Shown here: one piece after another, positions 17,101-26,063 of the stretch
Layout of the letters: each line of letters starts with the position of its first letter
Numbering within the stretch: the first letter of the stretch is position 1
The notes under the pieces: model-generated
Told to the model about the DNA's origin: nothing
Databases searched by the model: none
What the model saw: the letters and a program-made list of their open reading frames with translations, nothing else
Assembly: GCF_000018045.1 (NCBI RefSeq)
Contig: NC_009792.1
Location: 682,001 to 746,000, forward strand
DNA length: 64,000 nucleotides
Direction: 5' to 3'
Origin: Citrobacter koseri ATCC BAA-895
GTDB lineage: Bacteria > Pseudomonadota > Gammaproteobacteria > Enterobacterales > Enterobacteriaceae
Program-made: the position numbers and the translations under genes

Positions 17101-18240
17101 ATGATGAAATCCAAAATGAAATTGATGCCATTATTGGTGTCGGTAACCTTGATAAGTGGTTGCACAGTACTTCCGGGCAGCAATATGTCTACGATGGGTA
17201 AAGACGTGATCAAACAGCAAGACGCTGATTTTGATCTCGACCGTATGGTGAATGTCTATCCGTTGACGCCGCGCCTGGTGGAGCAATTACGACCACGTCC
17301 AAATGTGGCGCAGCCCAATATGTCACTGGACCAGGAGATCTCAAGCTACCAGTACCGCGTCGGCCCAGGCGATGTTTTGAATGTGACGGTCTGGGATCAC
17401 CCGGAACTGACCACGCCCGCCGGGCAGTACCGTAGCTCCAGTGATACCGGCAACTGGGTTCAACCTGATGGCACCATGTTTTATCCCTACATCGGCAAAG
17501 TGACTGTGGTGGGCAAAACGCTGGGTGAAATTCGCAGTGATATTACCGGGCGCTTAGCGAAGTACATTGCTGACCCGCAGGTGGACGTTAATATCGCCGC
17601 TTTCCGCTCGCAGAAGGCGTATGTCTCCGGGCAGGTGAATAAATCCGGCCAGCAGGCGATCACCAACGTGCCGCTCACCGTTCTTGATGCCATCAACGCC
17701 GCAGGTGGTCTGACCGAAAACGCCGACTGGCGCAACGTCGTGCTGACGCACAATGGCCAGGAGCAGCGAATTTCTTTGCAGGCGCTGATGCAAAACGGCG
17801 ATCTCAGCCAGAACCGGTTGCTCTACCCTGGAGACATCCTGTTTGTACCGCGTAATGACGATCTGAAAGTCTTCGTGATGGGTGAAGTGAAGAAACAGAG
17901 CACCCTCAAAATGGACTTCAGCGGTATGACGCTCACCGAAGCATTGGGTACGGCGGAAGGTATCGACCTGACCACCTCCAATGCCAGCGGCATCTTCGTG
18001 ATTCGACCGCTGAAAGGCGAGGGCGGACGCAATGGCAAGATCGCCAATATTTATCAGCTTGATATGTCTGATGCCACCTCTCTGGTGATGGCGACGGAGT
18101 TCCGACTGCAACCTTACGATGTGGTGTACGTCACGACCGCACCGGTTGCGCGCTGGAACCGTCTGATCAATCAGTTGCTGCCGACCATCAGCGGTGTCCG
18201 TTATATGACGGATACGGCCAGCGACATTCATAACTGGTAA
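17101..18240 (+). CDS. wza: Wza, outer-membrane polysaccharide export lipoprotein
   Basis: Wza forms the octameric outer-membrane channel through which colanic acid leaves the cell. The 379-residue length equals the E. coli protein. A lipoprotein signal with lipobox LISG-C places the acylated cysteine at residue 21. A poly-export domain follows (YRVGPGDVLNVTVWDHPEL, about residues 85-180), then SLBB repeats. The C-terminal amphipathic helix that forms the alpha-barrel pore ends in SGVRYMTDTASDIHNW. It is the first gene of the wca operon, with five bases before wzb. Confidence 0.97.
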   Translation: MMKSKMKLMPLLVSVTLISGCTVLPGSNMSTMGKDVIKQQDADFDLDRMVNVYPLTPRLVEQLRPRPNVAQPNMSLDQEISSYQYRVGPGDVLNVTVWDHPELTTPAGQYRSSSDTGNWVQPDGTMFYPYIGKVTVVGKTLGEIRSDITGRLAKYIADPQVDVNIAAFRSQKAYVSGQVNKSGQQAITNVPLTVLDAINAAGGLTENADWRNVVLTHNGQEQRISLQALMQNGDLSQNRLLYPGDILFVPRNDDLKVFVMGEVKKQSTLKMDFSGMTLTEALGTAEGIDLTTSNASGIFVIRPLKGEGGRNGKIANIYQLDMSDATSLVMATEFRLQPYDVVYVTTAPVARWNRLINQLLPTISGVRYMTDTASDIHNW

Positions 18241-18245
18241 ACGTC

Positions 18246-18689
18246 ATGTTTAACAAAATCTTAGTTGTTTGCGTGGGGAACATTTGCCGTTCCCCGACGG
18301 CAGAGCGCTTGCTGAAAAGTTATCACCCGTCGTTAACGGTGGAGTCCGCCGGGCTGGGCGCGCTGGTGGGAAGGGGCGCCGACCGGTCGGCGGTCAGCGT
18401 GGCGGCGGCGCATAACCTCTCTCTTGAAGGTCATTGCGCCCGCCAGATCTCCGGGCGTATGTGCCGGGATTATGACCTGATTCTGGCGATGGAAAAACGC
18501 CATATCGCCAGACTGTGCGAGATGGCGCCAGAGATGCGCGGGAAAGTGATGTTGTTCGGCCACTGGGACAGCGAGCGTGAAATACCCGACCCGTATCGCA
18601 AAAGTCGCGAGGCGTTTGAAGCGGTGTACACATTACTTGAAAGGTCTGCTCGCCAATGGGCGCAGGCATTGAACGCAGAGCAGGTATAA
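18246..18689 (+). CDS. wzb: Wzb, low-molecular-weight protein tyrosine phosphatase
   Basis: This cytoplasmic phosphatase dephosphorylates the C-terminal tyrosines of Wzc and so permits cycles of colanic acid polymerisation and export. The 147 residues include the P-loop signature C-V-G-N-I-C-R-S with catalytic Cys9 and Arg15, and the general-acid loop DPYRKS near residue 115. It lies between wza and wzc with two bases before the latter. Confidence 0.97.
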   Translation: MFNKILVVCVGNICRSPTAERLLKSYHPSLTVESAGLGALVGRGADRSAVSVAAAHNLSLEGHCARQISGRMCRDYDLILAMEKRHIARLCEMAPEMRGKVMLFGHWDSEREIPDPYRKSREAFEAVYTLLERSARQWAQALNAEQV

Positions 18690-18691
18690 CA

Positions 18692-20854
18692 ATGACAGAA
18701 AAAGTAAAACAGCTTGCCGCTCCGGTAACGGGCAGTGATGAAATCGATATCGGTCGCCTGGTGGGAACCGTCATTGAAGCGCGCTGGTGGGTGCTTGGCA
18801 TTACGGCGGTATTTGCGCTGTGCGCGGTGATTTACACGCTATTCGCCACGCCGATTTACAGCGCCGACGCGCTGGTGCAAATCGAGCAAAATACCGGTAA
18901 CTCGCTGGTGCAGGATATTGGCTCTGCGCTGGCCAATAAACCGCCGGCATCAGAAGCGGAAATTCAGCTGATTCAGTCGCGTCTGGTTCTGGGGAAAACC
19001 GTTGACGATCTCGACCTGGATATCTCCGTCACCAAAAACACCTTCCCGCTGTTTGGCGCAGGCTGGGAGCGCCTGATGGGGCGGCAGAATGAGACGGTGA
19101 AAGTGACAACGTTCACCCGTCCAAAAGAGATGGGCGAGCAGGTTTTCACGCTTAACGTGCTGAGTGACAAAACCTACGAACTGACCAGCGACGGCGGCTT
19201 TAGCGCGCGCGGTCAGGCCGGGCAACTGCTGAGTAAAGATGGCGTGACGATGATGGTGAGCGCTATCCATGCCCGCCCGGACAGTGAATTTACCGTCACT
19301 AAATTCTCCACGCTTGGGATGATCAACAATCTGCAAAACAACCTGACCGTGACGGAAAACGGCAAAGATACCGGCGTATTGAGCCTGGCCTTTACCGGTG
19401 AAGACAAGGATCAGATCCGCGATATTCTCAACAGCATCACCCGCAACTATCTCGAACAGAACGTTGAGCGGAAATCTGCGGAAGCGGCGAAAAGCCTGGC
19501 GTTCCTGGCGAAACAGTTGCCGGAAGTGCGCAGTCGCCTGGACGTCGCGGAAAACAAACTCAACGCCTTCCGTCAGGATAAAGACTCCGTGGACTTACCG
19601 CTGGAGGCCAAGGCGGTGCTGGATTCGATGGTGAATATCGACGCCCAGCTTAACGAACTGACCTTCAAAGAGGCGGAAATCTCCAAGCTGTTTACTAAAG
19701 CGCATCCGGCTTACCGTACGCTGCTGGAAAAACGTAAAGCGCTGGAAGATGAAAAAGCCAAACTGAACGGGCGCGTGACGGCAATGCCGAAAACGCAGCA
19801 GGAAATTGTGCGTCTGACGCGCGACGTCGAATCCGGTCAGCAGGTTTATATGCAACTGCTGAACAAGCAGCAGGAGCTGAAGATCACCGAGGCCAGCACC
19901 GTCGGGGATGTGCGTATTGTTGACCCGGCGATTGCCCAGCCGGGCGTGCTGAAGCCGAAAAAAGCGCTGATTATTCTTGGCAGCATTATTCTTGGCCTGA
20001 TGCTCTCTATCGTCGGCGTGTTGCTGCGTTCGCTGTTTAACCGTGGGATTGAAAGTCCGCAGGTGCTCGAAGAACACGGCATCAGCGTCTATGCCAGCAT
20101 TCCGCTGTCGGAGTGGCAGAAAGCGCGCGATAACGTCAAAACGATTAAGGGCGTTAAGCGCTACAAACAGAGCCAGTTGCTGGCGGTGGGGAATCCAACC
20201 GATCTGGCGATTGAGGCGGTGCGTAGCCTGCGTACCAGCCTGCATTTCGCCATGATGCAGGCGCAAAACAATGTGCTGATGTTGACCGGGGTCAGCCCGT
20301 CTATCGGCAAAACCTTTGTCTGCGCCAACCTGGCGGCGGTCATCAGCCAGACCAACAAACGCGTGCTGCTGATCGACTGCGATATGCGTAAAGGCTATAC
20401 CCACGAGCTGCTGGGCACCAACAACGTGAATGGTCTGTCCGACATTCTGGTGGGCAAAGGGGATATCGCCTCCTGCGCCAAACCCACCTCCATCCCGCAT
20501 TTCGATCTGGTGCCGCGCGGACAGGTGCCGCCTAACCCGTCGGAACTGCTGATGAGCGAGCGCTTTGGCGAACTGATTGCCTGGGCCAGCGCGCACTATG
20601 ACCTGGTCTTAATCGATACGCCGCCGATTCTGGCGGTGACCGATGCGGCGATCGTCGGACGGCATGTCGGCACCACGCTGATGGTGGCGCGTTACGCTGT
20701 TAACACATTAAAAGAGGTGGAAACCAGCCTGAGCCGCTTTGAGCAGAACGGCATTCCGGTAAAAGGCGTAATCCTCAACTCCATCTTCCGACGGGCGACC
20801 GGTTATCAGGATTACGGTTACTACGAGTACGAATACAAGTCGGATTCAAAATAA
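18692..20854 (+). CDS. wzc: Wzc, polysaccharide co-polymerase and BY-kinase
   Basis: Wzc is the inner-membrane tyrosine autokinase that controls colanic acid chain length and docks with Wza. The ATG at 18692 (MTEKVKQL) gives 720 residues, the usual length; a longer frame from 18656 inside wzb is rejected. Visible parts: a Wzz-like N-terminal domain with a first membrane helix near residues 30-52, a periplasmic coiled coil (about 250-400), a second helix near 430-450, Walker A GVSPSIGKT near residue 533, Walker A' VLLIDCDMR, Walker B LVLIDTPP, and a C-terminal tyrosine cluster (YQDYGYYEYEY) that is the phosphorylation site. Confidence 0.97.
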   Translation: MTEKVKQLAAPVTGSDEIDIGRLVGTVIEARWWVLGITAVFALCAVIYTLFATPIYSADALVQIEQNTGNSLVQDIGSALANKPPASEAEIQLIQSRLVLGKTVDDLDLDISVTKNTFPLFGAGWERLMGRQNETVKVTTFTRPKEMGEQVFTLNVLSDKTYELTSDGGFSARGQAGQLLSKDGVTMMVSAIHARPDSEFTVTKFSTLGMINNLQNNLTVTENGKDTGVLSLAFTGEDKDQIRDILNSITRNYLEQNVERKSAEAAKSLAFLAKQLPEVRSRLDVAENKLNAFRQDKDSVDLPLEAKAVLDSMVNIDAQLNELTFKEAEISKLFTKAHPAYRTLLEKRKALEDEKAKLNGRVTAMPKTQQEIVRLTRDVESGQQVYMQLLNKQQELKITEASTVGDVRIVDPAIAQPGVLKPKKALIILGSIILGLMLSIVGVLLRSLFNRGIESPQVLEEHGISVYASIPLSEWQKARDNVKTIKGVKRYKQSQLLAVGNPTDLAIEAVRSLRTSLHFAMMQAQNNVLMLTGVSPSIGKTFVCANLAAVISQTNKRVLLIDCDMRKGYTHELLGTNNVNGLSDILVGKGDIASCAKPTSIPHFDLVPRGQVPPNPSELLMSERFGELIAWASAHYDLVLIDTPPILAVTDAAIVGRHVGTTLMVARYAVNTLKEVETSLSRFEQNGIPVKGVILNSIFRRATGYQDYGYYEYEYKSDSK

Positions 20855-20860
20855 TAAGTC

Positions 20861-20951
20861 GCCTGATGACGCTGCGCTTATCAGGCCTACAGGGCCGACA
20901 AAATTGCTGGTGATTGTAGGCAGGATAAGGTGTTTACGCCGCCATCCGACA
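20861..20951. repeat. REP/BIME pair between wzc and wcaA
   Basis: Two oppositely oriented REP units, GCCTGATGACGCTGCGCTTA... (20861-20890) and GATTGTAGGCAGGATAAGG... (about 20913-20950), fill the gap just before the wcaA ribosome site. Their place inside the operon suggests a role in differential mRNA stability between export and transferase genes. Confidence 0.88.
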
Positions 20952-20968
20952 CTATCCGGGGAATGAGA

Positions 20969-21811
20969 ATGACAATAGACAACCCACTGATTTCGATCTA
21001 CATGCCAACCTGGAATCGGCAGCAACTGGCGATTCGCGCGATTAAATCGGTGCTGCGCCAGGACTATACCCACTGGGAAATGATCATTGTGGATGACTGC
21101 TCCTCATCGTATGAGCAGTTGCAGCAGTTTGTTGAAGGGTTAAACGACCCGCGCGTGCGCTACACCCACAATGCGATCAATTCCGGCGCCTGCGCGGTGC
21201 GTAATCAGGCCATTATGCAGGCGAAAGGGCAGTACATCACCGGGATCGATGATGATGATGAATGGACGCCGAACCGTCTGAGCGTGTTCCTTGAACATAA
21301 GCATCAGCTGGTAACGCACGCGTTTTTATACGCCAATGACTATGTCTGCGAAGGCGAGGTTTACTCGCAGCCGGCCAGTCTGCCGCTGTACCCGAAATCG
21401 CCGTACTCACGCCGTCTTTTTTATAAACGCAATATCATTGGCAATCAGGTCTTTACCTGGGCCTGGCGTTTTAAAGAGTGCCTGTTTGATACCGAACTGA
21501 AAGCCGCGCAGGACTACGATATTTTCCTGCGCATGGTGGTTGAGTACGGCGAACCGTGGAAAGTGGAAGAGGCGACGCAGATTCTGCACATCAATCACGG
21601 TGAAATGCAGATCACCTCCTCGCCGAAAAAGTTCTCCGGCTACTTCCATTTCTACCGCAAGCATAAAGACAAATTCGACCGCGCCAGCAAAAAGTATCAG
21701 CTGTTTACGCTGTACCAGATCCGCAATAAGCGAATGACCTGGCGCACGTTGCTGACGCTGTTTTCTGTGCGTAACGGCAAACGCCTGGCTGACGGACTGC
21801 GGGGGCGTTAA
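20969..21811 (+). CDS. wcaA: WcaA, colanic acid glycosyltransferase (GT2)
   Basis: This cytoplasmic GT-A family-2 glycosyltransferase extends the lipid-linked colanic acid unit; its exact donor and acceptor are not settled. The ATG at 20969 (MTIDNPLISIYMPTWNRQQ) gives 280 residues and has GGGGA six bases upstream; the frame back to 20930 starts inside the REP and is rejected. Motifs: MIIVDDCSSS (nucleotide binding), TGIDDDDEWTP (DxD, metal binding) and AQDYDIFLRM (catalytic base region). wcaB follows after two bases. Confidence 0.93.
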   Translation: MTIDNPLISIYMPTWNRQQLAIRAIKSVLRQDYTHWEMIIVDDCSSSYEQLQQFVEGLNDPRVRYTHNAINSGACAVRNQAIMQAKGQYITGIDDDDEWTPNRLSVFLEHKHQLVTHAFLYANDYVCEGEVYSQPASLPLYPKSPYSRRLFYKRNIIGNQVFTWAWRFKECLFDTELKAAQDYDIFLRMVVEYGEPWKVEEATQILHINHGEMQITSSPKKFSGYFHFYRKHKDKFDRASKKYQLFTLYQIRNKRMTWRTLLTLFSVRNGKRLADGLRGR

Positions 21812-21813
21812 GG

Positions 21814-22302
21814 ATGCTGGAGGATCTACGCGCAAACAGCTGGAGTCTGCGCCCGTGCTGCATGGTGCTGGCCTACCGCGCCGCCCATTTTTGTTCCGTC
21901 TGGCGCAAAAAAAATGTGCTGAATAACCTGTGGGCCGCGCCGGTGCTGGTGCTGTACCGTCTGATGACCGAATGCCTGTTTGGTTACGAAATTCAGGCCG
22001 CCGCAACCATCGGCCGACGCTTCACCATCCATCACGGTTATGCCGTCGTGATCAATAAGCATGTCGTCGCGGGCGACGACTTCACCGTGCGTCATGGCGT
22101 CACCATCGGCAACCGGGGCGGCGACAGCCTGGCGTGCCCGGTCATTGGTAACGGCGTTGAGCTGGGCGCTAACGTCATTTTGCTGGGGGATATCACCATC
22201 GGCAATAACGTGACTATCGGGGCGGGCAGCGTGGTGCTCGACACGGTTCCCGATAACGCGCTGGTAGTGGGAGAGAAGGCGCGAGTGAAGGTAATTAAAT
22301 GA
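21814..22302 (+). CDS. wcaB: WcaB, hexapeptide-repeat acetyltransferase
   Basis: This left-handed beta-helix acetyltransferase of the serine acetyltransferase-like class has 162 residues and is expected to O-acetylate a colanic acid sugar using acetyl-CoA. The catalytic-type histidine region FTIHHGYAVVINKHVVAG and hexapeptide repeats (GNGVELGANVILLGDITIG) are visible. Its stop overlaps the wcaC start by four bases (ATGA), indicating coupled translation. Confidence 0.93.
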   Translation: MLEDLRANSWSLRPCCMVLAYRAAHFCSVWRKKNVLNNLWAAPVLVLYRLMTECLFGYEIQAAATIGRRFTIHHGYAVVINKHVVAGDDFTVRHGVTIGNRGGDSLACPVIGNGVELGANVILLGDITIGNNVTIGAGSVVLDTVPDNALVVGEKARVKVIK

Positions 22303-23516
22303 ATATTCTGCAATTTAATGTTCGACTGGCGGAAGGCGGCGCGGCGGGCGTGGCATTAGACCTGCACCTGCGCGCGCTACAAAAAGGCCTGACCTCGCAC
22401 TTTGTCTATGGCTACGGCAAAGGCGGGAAGAAAAGCGTCAGCCACAGCAACTACCCGCATGTGATTAAACAGACGCCGCGTCTGACATCGGTCGCCAATA
22501 TCGCGCTGTTTCGTCTGTTTAACCGTGACCTTTTTGGCAATCTCGATAATCTGTACCGCAAAGTGACCCGGACACCCGGCCCGCTGGTGCTGCATTTTCA
22601 TGTGCTGCACAGCTACTGGCTGAATCTGGCGGAGGTTGTCGCTTTCTGCGAGAAGGTGAAAAACCACAAGCCGGACGTGAGGCTGGTCTGGACGCTGCAC
22701 GATCACTGGAGCGTGACCGGACGCTGTGCCTTTACCGACGGCTGTGAAGGCTGGAAAAGCGGCTGTCAGAAATGCCCGACGCTGACCAATTATCCGCCGG
22801 TAAAAGTGGACAGAGCGCACCAGCTGGTGGTGGGCAAGCGGCAGCTGTTTCAGCAGATGCTCTCGCTGGGCTGTCAGTTTATCTCGCCCAGCCAGCATGT
22901 GGCGGAGGCGTTTAACAGCCTGTACGGGGAAGGGCGTTGTCGCATTATCAATAATGGCATTGATGTGGCGACCGAAGCGATTCTGTCCGAACTGTCGCCG
23001 GTGAGCGAGCGCCAGGGCAAACCGAAAATTGCCGTGGTGGCGCACGATTTGCGCTATGACGGCAAAACAAACCAGCAACTGGTGCGCGACATAATGGCGG
23101 CAGGCAACAACATTGAGCTGCACACCTTCGGTAAGTTTTCCCCCTTCGACGGTGAGAACGTGGTGAATCACGGCTTTGAAACCGATAAACGCAAGCTGAT
23201 GAGTGCCCTTAACCAGATGGATGCGCTGGTGTTCAGCTCCCGGGTCGATAATTACCCGCTGATTTTGTGTGAAGCCTTATCTATCGGCGTGCCGGTGATC
23301 GCCACGCACAGCGACGCGGCGCAGGAGGTACTGGCAAAATCGGGCGGGCGAACGTTCAGTGAAGACGAGGTGCTGAACCTGGTGCAGATGAGCAAATCCG
23401 ACATTGCTCAGGCCGTATTTGGCGCCTCGCTGGAGGTCTTTTGCGAGCGTAGCCGCACCGCATACAGCGGACAACAGATGCTGGAGGAGTATGTCTCGTT
23501 CTATCAGAATCTGTAG
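22299..23516 (+). CDS. wcaC: WcaC, colanic acid glycosyltransferase (GT4-like)
   Basis: This 405-residue GT-B glycosyltransferase is of the retaining family 4 type and acts on the undecaprenyl-linked unit on the cytoplasmic face. The C-terminal donor-binding half shows VFSSRVDNYPLILCEALSIG, carrying the E-x7-E type motif (residues about 310-330), and an N-terminal glycine-rich start (RLAEGGAAGVALDL). A cysteine-rich stretch near residue 150 (CEGWKSGCQKCPTL) resembles a small metal-binding knuckle. The 3' end overlaps wcaD by 26 bases. Confidence 0.92.
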   Translation: MNILQFNVRLAEGGAAGVALDLHLRALQKGLTSHFVYGYGKGGKKSVSHSNYPHVIKQTPRLTSVANIALFRLFNRDLFGNLDNLYRKVTRTPGPLVLHFHVLHSYWLNLAEVVAFCEKVKNHKPDVRLVWTLHDHWSVTGRCAFTDGCEGWKSGCQKCPTLTNYPPVKVDRAHQLVVGKRQLFQQMLSLGCQFISPSQHVAEAFNSLYGEGRCRIINNGIDVATEAILSELSPVSERQGKPKIAVVAHDLRYDGKTNQQLVRDIMAAGNNIELHTFGKFSPFDGENVVNHGFETDKRKLMSALNQMDALVFSSRVDNYPLILCEALSIGVPVIATHSDAAQEVLAKSGGRTFSEDEVLNLVQMSKSDIAQAVFGASLEVFCERSRTAYSGQQMLEEYVSFYQNL

Positions 23517-24711
23517 TTACCTGCTGCTGCCGCTGATCTACCTGCTGGTCAACGTCAAAATTGCCCAACTGGGCGAAAGCTTCCCCATCACCATCGTCAC
23601 CTTTTTACCCGTTTTGCTGTTGTTGTTCATTGAGCGCATCAGCATTAAAAAATTGATGATTGCGCTGGGCGTGGGGGCAGGGCTGACGGCGTTTAACTAC
23701 CTGTTCGGTCAGTCGCTGGATGCCAGCAAATATGTCACCTCGACGATGCTGTTTGTTTACATCGTCATCATTATCGGCATGGTGTGGAGTATTCGTTTTA
23801 AAACCGTTTCCCCGCATAACTACCGCAAGATATTACGTTTTTTCTATATGGTGGTGGCATTTGTGGTGGCGCTGGCGGCAGTTGAGATGGCGCAGATCAT
23901 TCTCACCGGCGGCAGCAGCTTAATGGAAGGAATTTCGAAATATCTTATTTACAGTAATAGCTATGTGCTGAATTTTATTAAATTTGGCGGTAAGCGAACC
24001 ACTGCGCTCTATTTTGAACCGGCGTTTTTTGCTCTGGCGTTAATCTCAATTTGGCTCAGCATCAAACAGTTTGGTATCAAAACCCCTAAGACCGATGCTA
24101 TGATTCTGGCAGGGATAATATTATCAGGATCATTTTCAGGGGTAATGACCTTTATCCTGTTTTACTTACTGGAGTGGGCATTTCAGTATCTGAATAAGGA
24201 TGCGATAAGGAAAAAATTGCCACTGGCGATTATTTCGTTGGGCGTATTTTTAGTCGGTGTGGTTTTTGCGTTTCCTTATATCGCTGAACGTCTTGGAGAT
24301 TTAGGAACGGAAGGCTCGTCATCGTATTATCGTATCGTTGGGCCATTAGTGATGGTCGGTTATTCGTTGACCCATATTGATGGCGTAGTCAGATTTGGCT
24401 CACTTTATGAATATGTCGCATCATTCGGAATTTTTAACGGTGCGGATGTCGGGAAAACAATAGACAATGGCCTGTATCTGCTGATTATTTATTTCTCATG
24501 GTTCGCGGTGTTATTGACCGCATGGTACATGTGGAAAATCTTAAAAATGACGCTGAATGCGTTTGGCGATAATCAGAATTTTCGGGTGCAGCTTTATCTC
24601 TTTACGCCGGTATCGTTGTTTTTTACCGGTTCGATATTTAGCCCGGAATATGCATTTTTAATCGTTTGTCCTTTTATTTTGCGCAAAGCGCTAAATATTA
24701 CGAATTCATGA
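23491..24711 (+). CDS. wcaD: WcaD, putative colanic acid polymerase
   Basis: This 406-residue integral membrane protein with about ten hydrophobic segments is the presumed Wzy-type polymerase of colanic acid. The start at 23491 (MSRSIRICSYLLLPLIYLL) corresponds to the family N-terminus; the upstream frame is wcaC read in another phase. The 26-base overlap with wcaC implies coupled translation. The long periplasmic loop typical of polymerases is plausible around GDLGTEGSSSYYRIVGP. GC content falls toward its 3' half compared with neighbours. Confidence 0.9.
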   Translation: MSRSIRICSYLLLPLIYLLVNVKIAQLGESFPITIVTFLPVLLLLFIERISIKKLMIALGVGAGLTAFNYLFGQSLDASKYVTSTMLFVYIVIIIGMVWSIRFKTVSPHNYRKILRFFYMVVAFVVALAAVEMAQIILTGGSSLMEGISKYLIYSNSYVLNFIKFGGKRTTALYFEPAFFALALISIWLSIKQFGIKTPKTDAMILAGIILSGSFSGVMTFILFYLLEWAFQYLNKDAIRKKLPLAIISLGVFLVGVVFAFPYIAERLGDLGTEGSSSYYRIVGPLVMVGYSLTHIDGVVRFGSLYEYVASFGIFNGADVGKTIDNGLYLLIIYFSWFAVLLTAWYMWKILKMTLNAFGDNQNFRVQLYLFTPVSLFFTGSIFSPEYAFLIVCPFILRKALNITNS

Positions 24712-24723
24712 CGAGGTGGTTTT

Positions 24724-25470
24724 ATGTTACTTAGCGTCGTTACTGTCGCCTTTCGTAATTACGACGGCGTGGTAAACACCTGGCGCTCGCTGCGCAACCT
24801 GGCGCGCGATCCCAGCCTGACCTTTGAATGGATTGTCGTGGACGGCGGTTCGGATGACGGCACCGCCCAGTTTCTGGAAAAACTCAACGGTGAGTTTAAC
24901 TTACGCTTCGTAAGTGAAAAAGATCGCGGTATTTACGACGCGATGAACAAAGGCATTGCGATGGCGCAAGGGCGCTATACTCTTTTCCTCAATTCCGGCG
25001 ATGTGTTTCATGAAGATGTCACCGATTTTGTCCGTCAACTGGGGCGAAAAAATGATGACGCGATGTACATTGGCGACGCGTTACTGGATTTTGGTGAAGG
25101 AAATAAAACCCGACGAAGCGCCAAACATGGCTGGTATATCTACCACAGCTTACCCGCCAGCCATCAGGCTATTTTCTTCCCGACCGCAGGGCTGAAAAAA
25201 CATCCATACGATCTGCAATATAAGGTGTCATCTGATTACGCGCTGGCAGCCAGTCTTTATAAATCAGGCTATCCTTTCCGTCGAATCAAAGGGTTGGTGT
25301 CTGAATTTTCTATGGGCGGCGTGTCAACCTCAAACAATCTGGAATTATGCCGGGATGCAAAAAACGTGCAGCGTAAAATATTACGTGTCCCCGGATTTTG
25401 GGCGGAATTATCTTATTTATTACGTCTGAAAACGACAGGCAAAGCAAAAGCCTTATATAACAAAGCCTGA
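24724..25470 (+). CDS. wcaE: WcaE, colanic acid glycosyltransferase (GT2)
   Basis: This 248-residue GT-A family-2 transferase shows FEWIVVDGGSDDGTAQFL (nucleotide-binding DG-SDDGT), EKDRGIYDAMNKGIAMAQG (acceptor/UDP contact) and TLFLNSGD in the DxD position, as in other WcaE-like enzymes. It adds one of the sugars of the colanic acid unit; specificity is not shown by sequence. wcaF follows after about 15 bases. Confidence 0.92.
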   Translation: MLLSVVTVAFRNYDGVVNTWRSLRNLARDPSLTFEWIVVDGGSDDGTAQFLEKLNGEFNLRFVSEKDRGIYDAMNKGIAMAQGRYTLFLNSGDVFHEDVTDFVRQLGRKNDDAMYIGDALLDFGEGNKTRRSAKHGWYIYHSLPASHQAIFFPTAGLKKHPYDLQYKVSSDYALAASLYKSGYPFRRIKGLVSEFSMGGVSTSNNLELCRDAKNVQRKILRVPGFWAELSYLLRLKTTGKAKALYNKA

Positions 25471-25485
25471 ATATAAGGAAAAATG

Positions 25486-26040
25486 ATGCAGGATTTAAGC
25501 GGCTTCTCGGTGCCGAAAGGGTTCCGGGGCGGCAATGCAATAAAAGTGCAATTATGGTGGGCGGTGCAGGCGACGTTATTTAGCTGGTCGCCGCAGGTGA
25601 TGTATCGCTGGCGCGCATTTTTATTACGGATGTTTGGCGCAAAAATAGGAAAAAACGCAGTCATCCGACCTTCTGTAAAAATTACGTATCCGTGGAAATT
25701 GACGTTAGGTGATTACGCCTGGGTCGGCGATGACGCCGTTTTATATACGCTGGGTGACATTACGATTGGCGCACACTCTGTTATTTCGCAGAAAAGCTAT
25801 TTATGTACCGGCAGTCATGATTATGCCAGCGCCCATTTTGATATTAACGCCACGCCAATTGTGATTGGCAAGAAATGCTGGCTGGCGACGGATGTCTTTG
25901 TCGCTCCCGGCGTAACGATAGGCGACGGCACCGTCGTTGGTGCGCGAAGCAGTGTTTTTAAATCGCTACCGGCAAACACAATCTGCCGTGGCAATCCCGC
26001 AGTGGTAACGCGCGAGCGCGTTGAGAAAGTTACTCCCTAA
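25486..26040 (+). CDS. wcaF: WcaF, colanic acid O-acetyltransferase
   Basis: This LbH-fold acetyltransferase of the maltose/galactoside acetyltransferase type has 184 residues from the second of two adjacent ATGs, which has better spacing from AAGGA than the one at 25483. Hexapeptide repeats (GDITIGAHSVISQKSYLCTG, GVTIGDGTVVGARSSV) and a catalytic-type histidine in CTGSHDY are visible. It is thought to acetylate a fucose in colanic acid. It precedes gmd. Confidence 0.92.
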   Translation: MQDLSGFSVPKGFRGGNAIKVQLWWAVQATLFSWSPQVMYRWRAFLLRMFGAKIGKNAVIRPSVKITYPWKLTLGDYAWVGDDAVLYTLGDITIGAHSVISQKSYLCTGSHDYASAHFDINATPIVIGKKCWLATDVFVAPGVTIGDGTVVGARSSVFKSLPANTICRGNPAVVTRERVEKVTP

Positions 26041-26063
26041 CGGGACTATTTGAGGAAAATAAA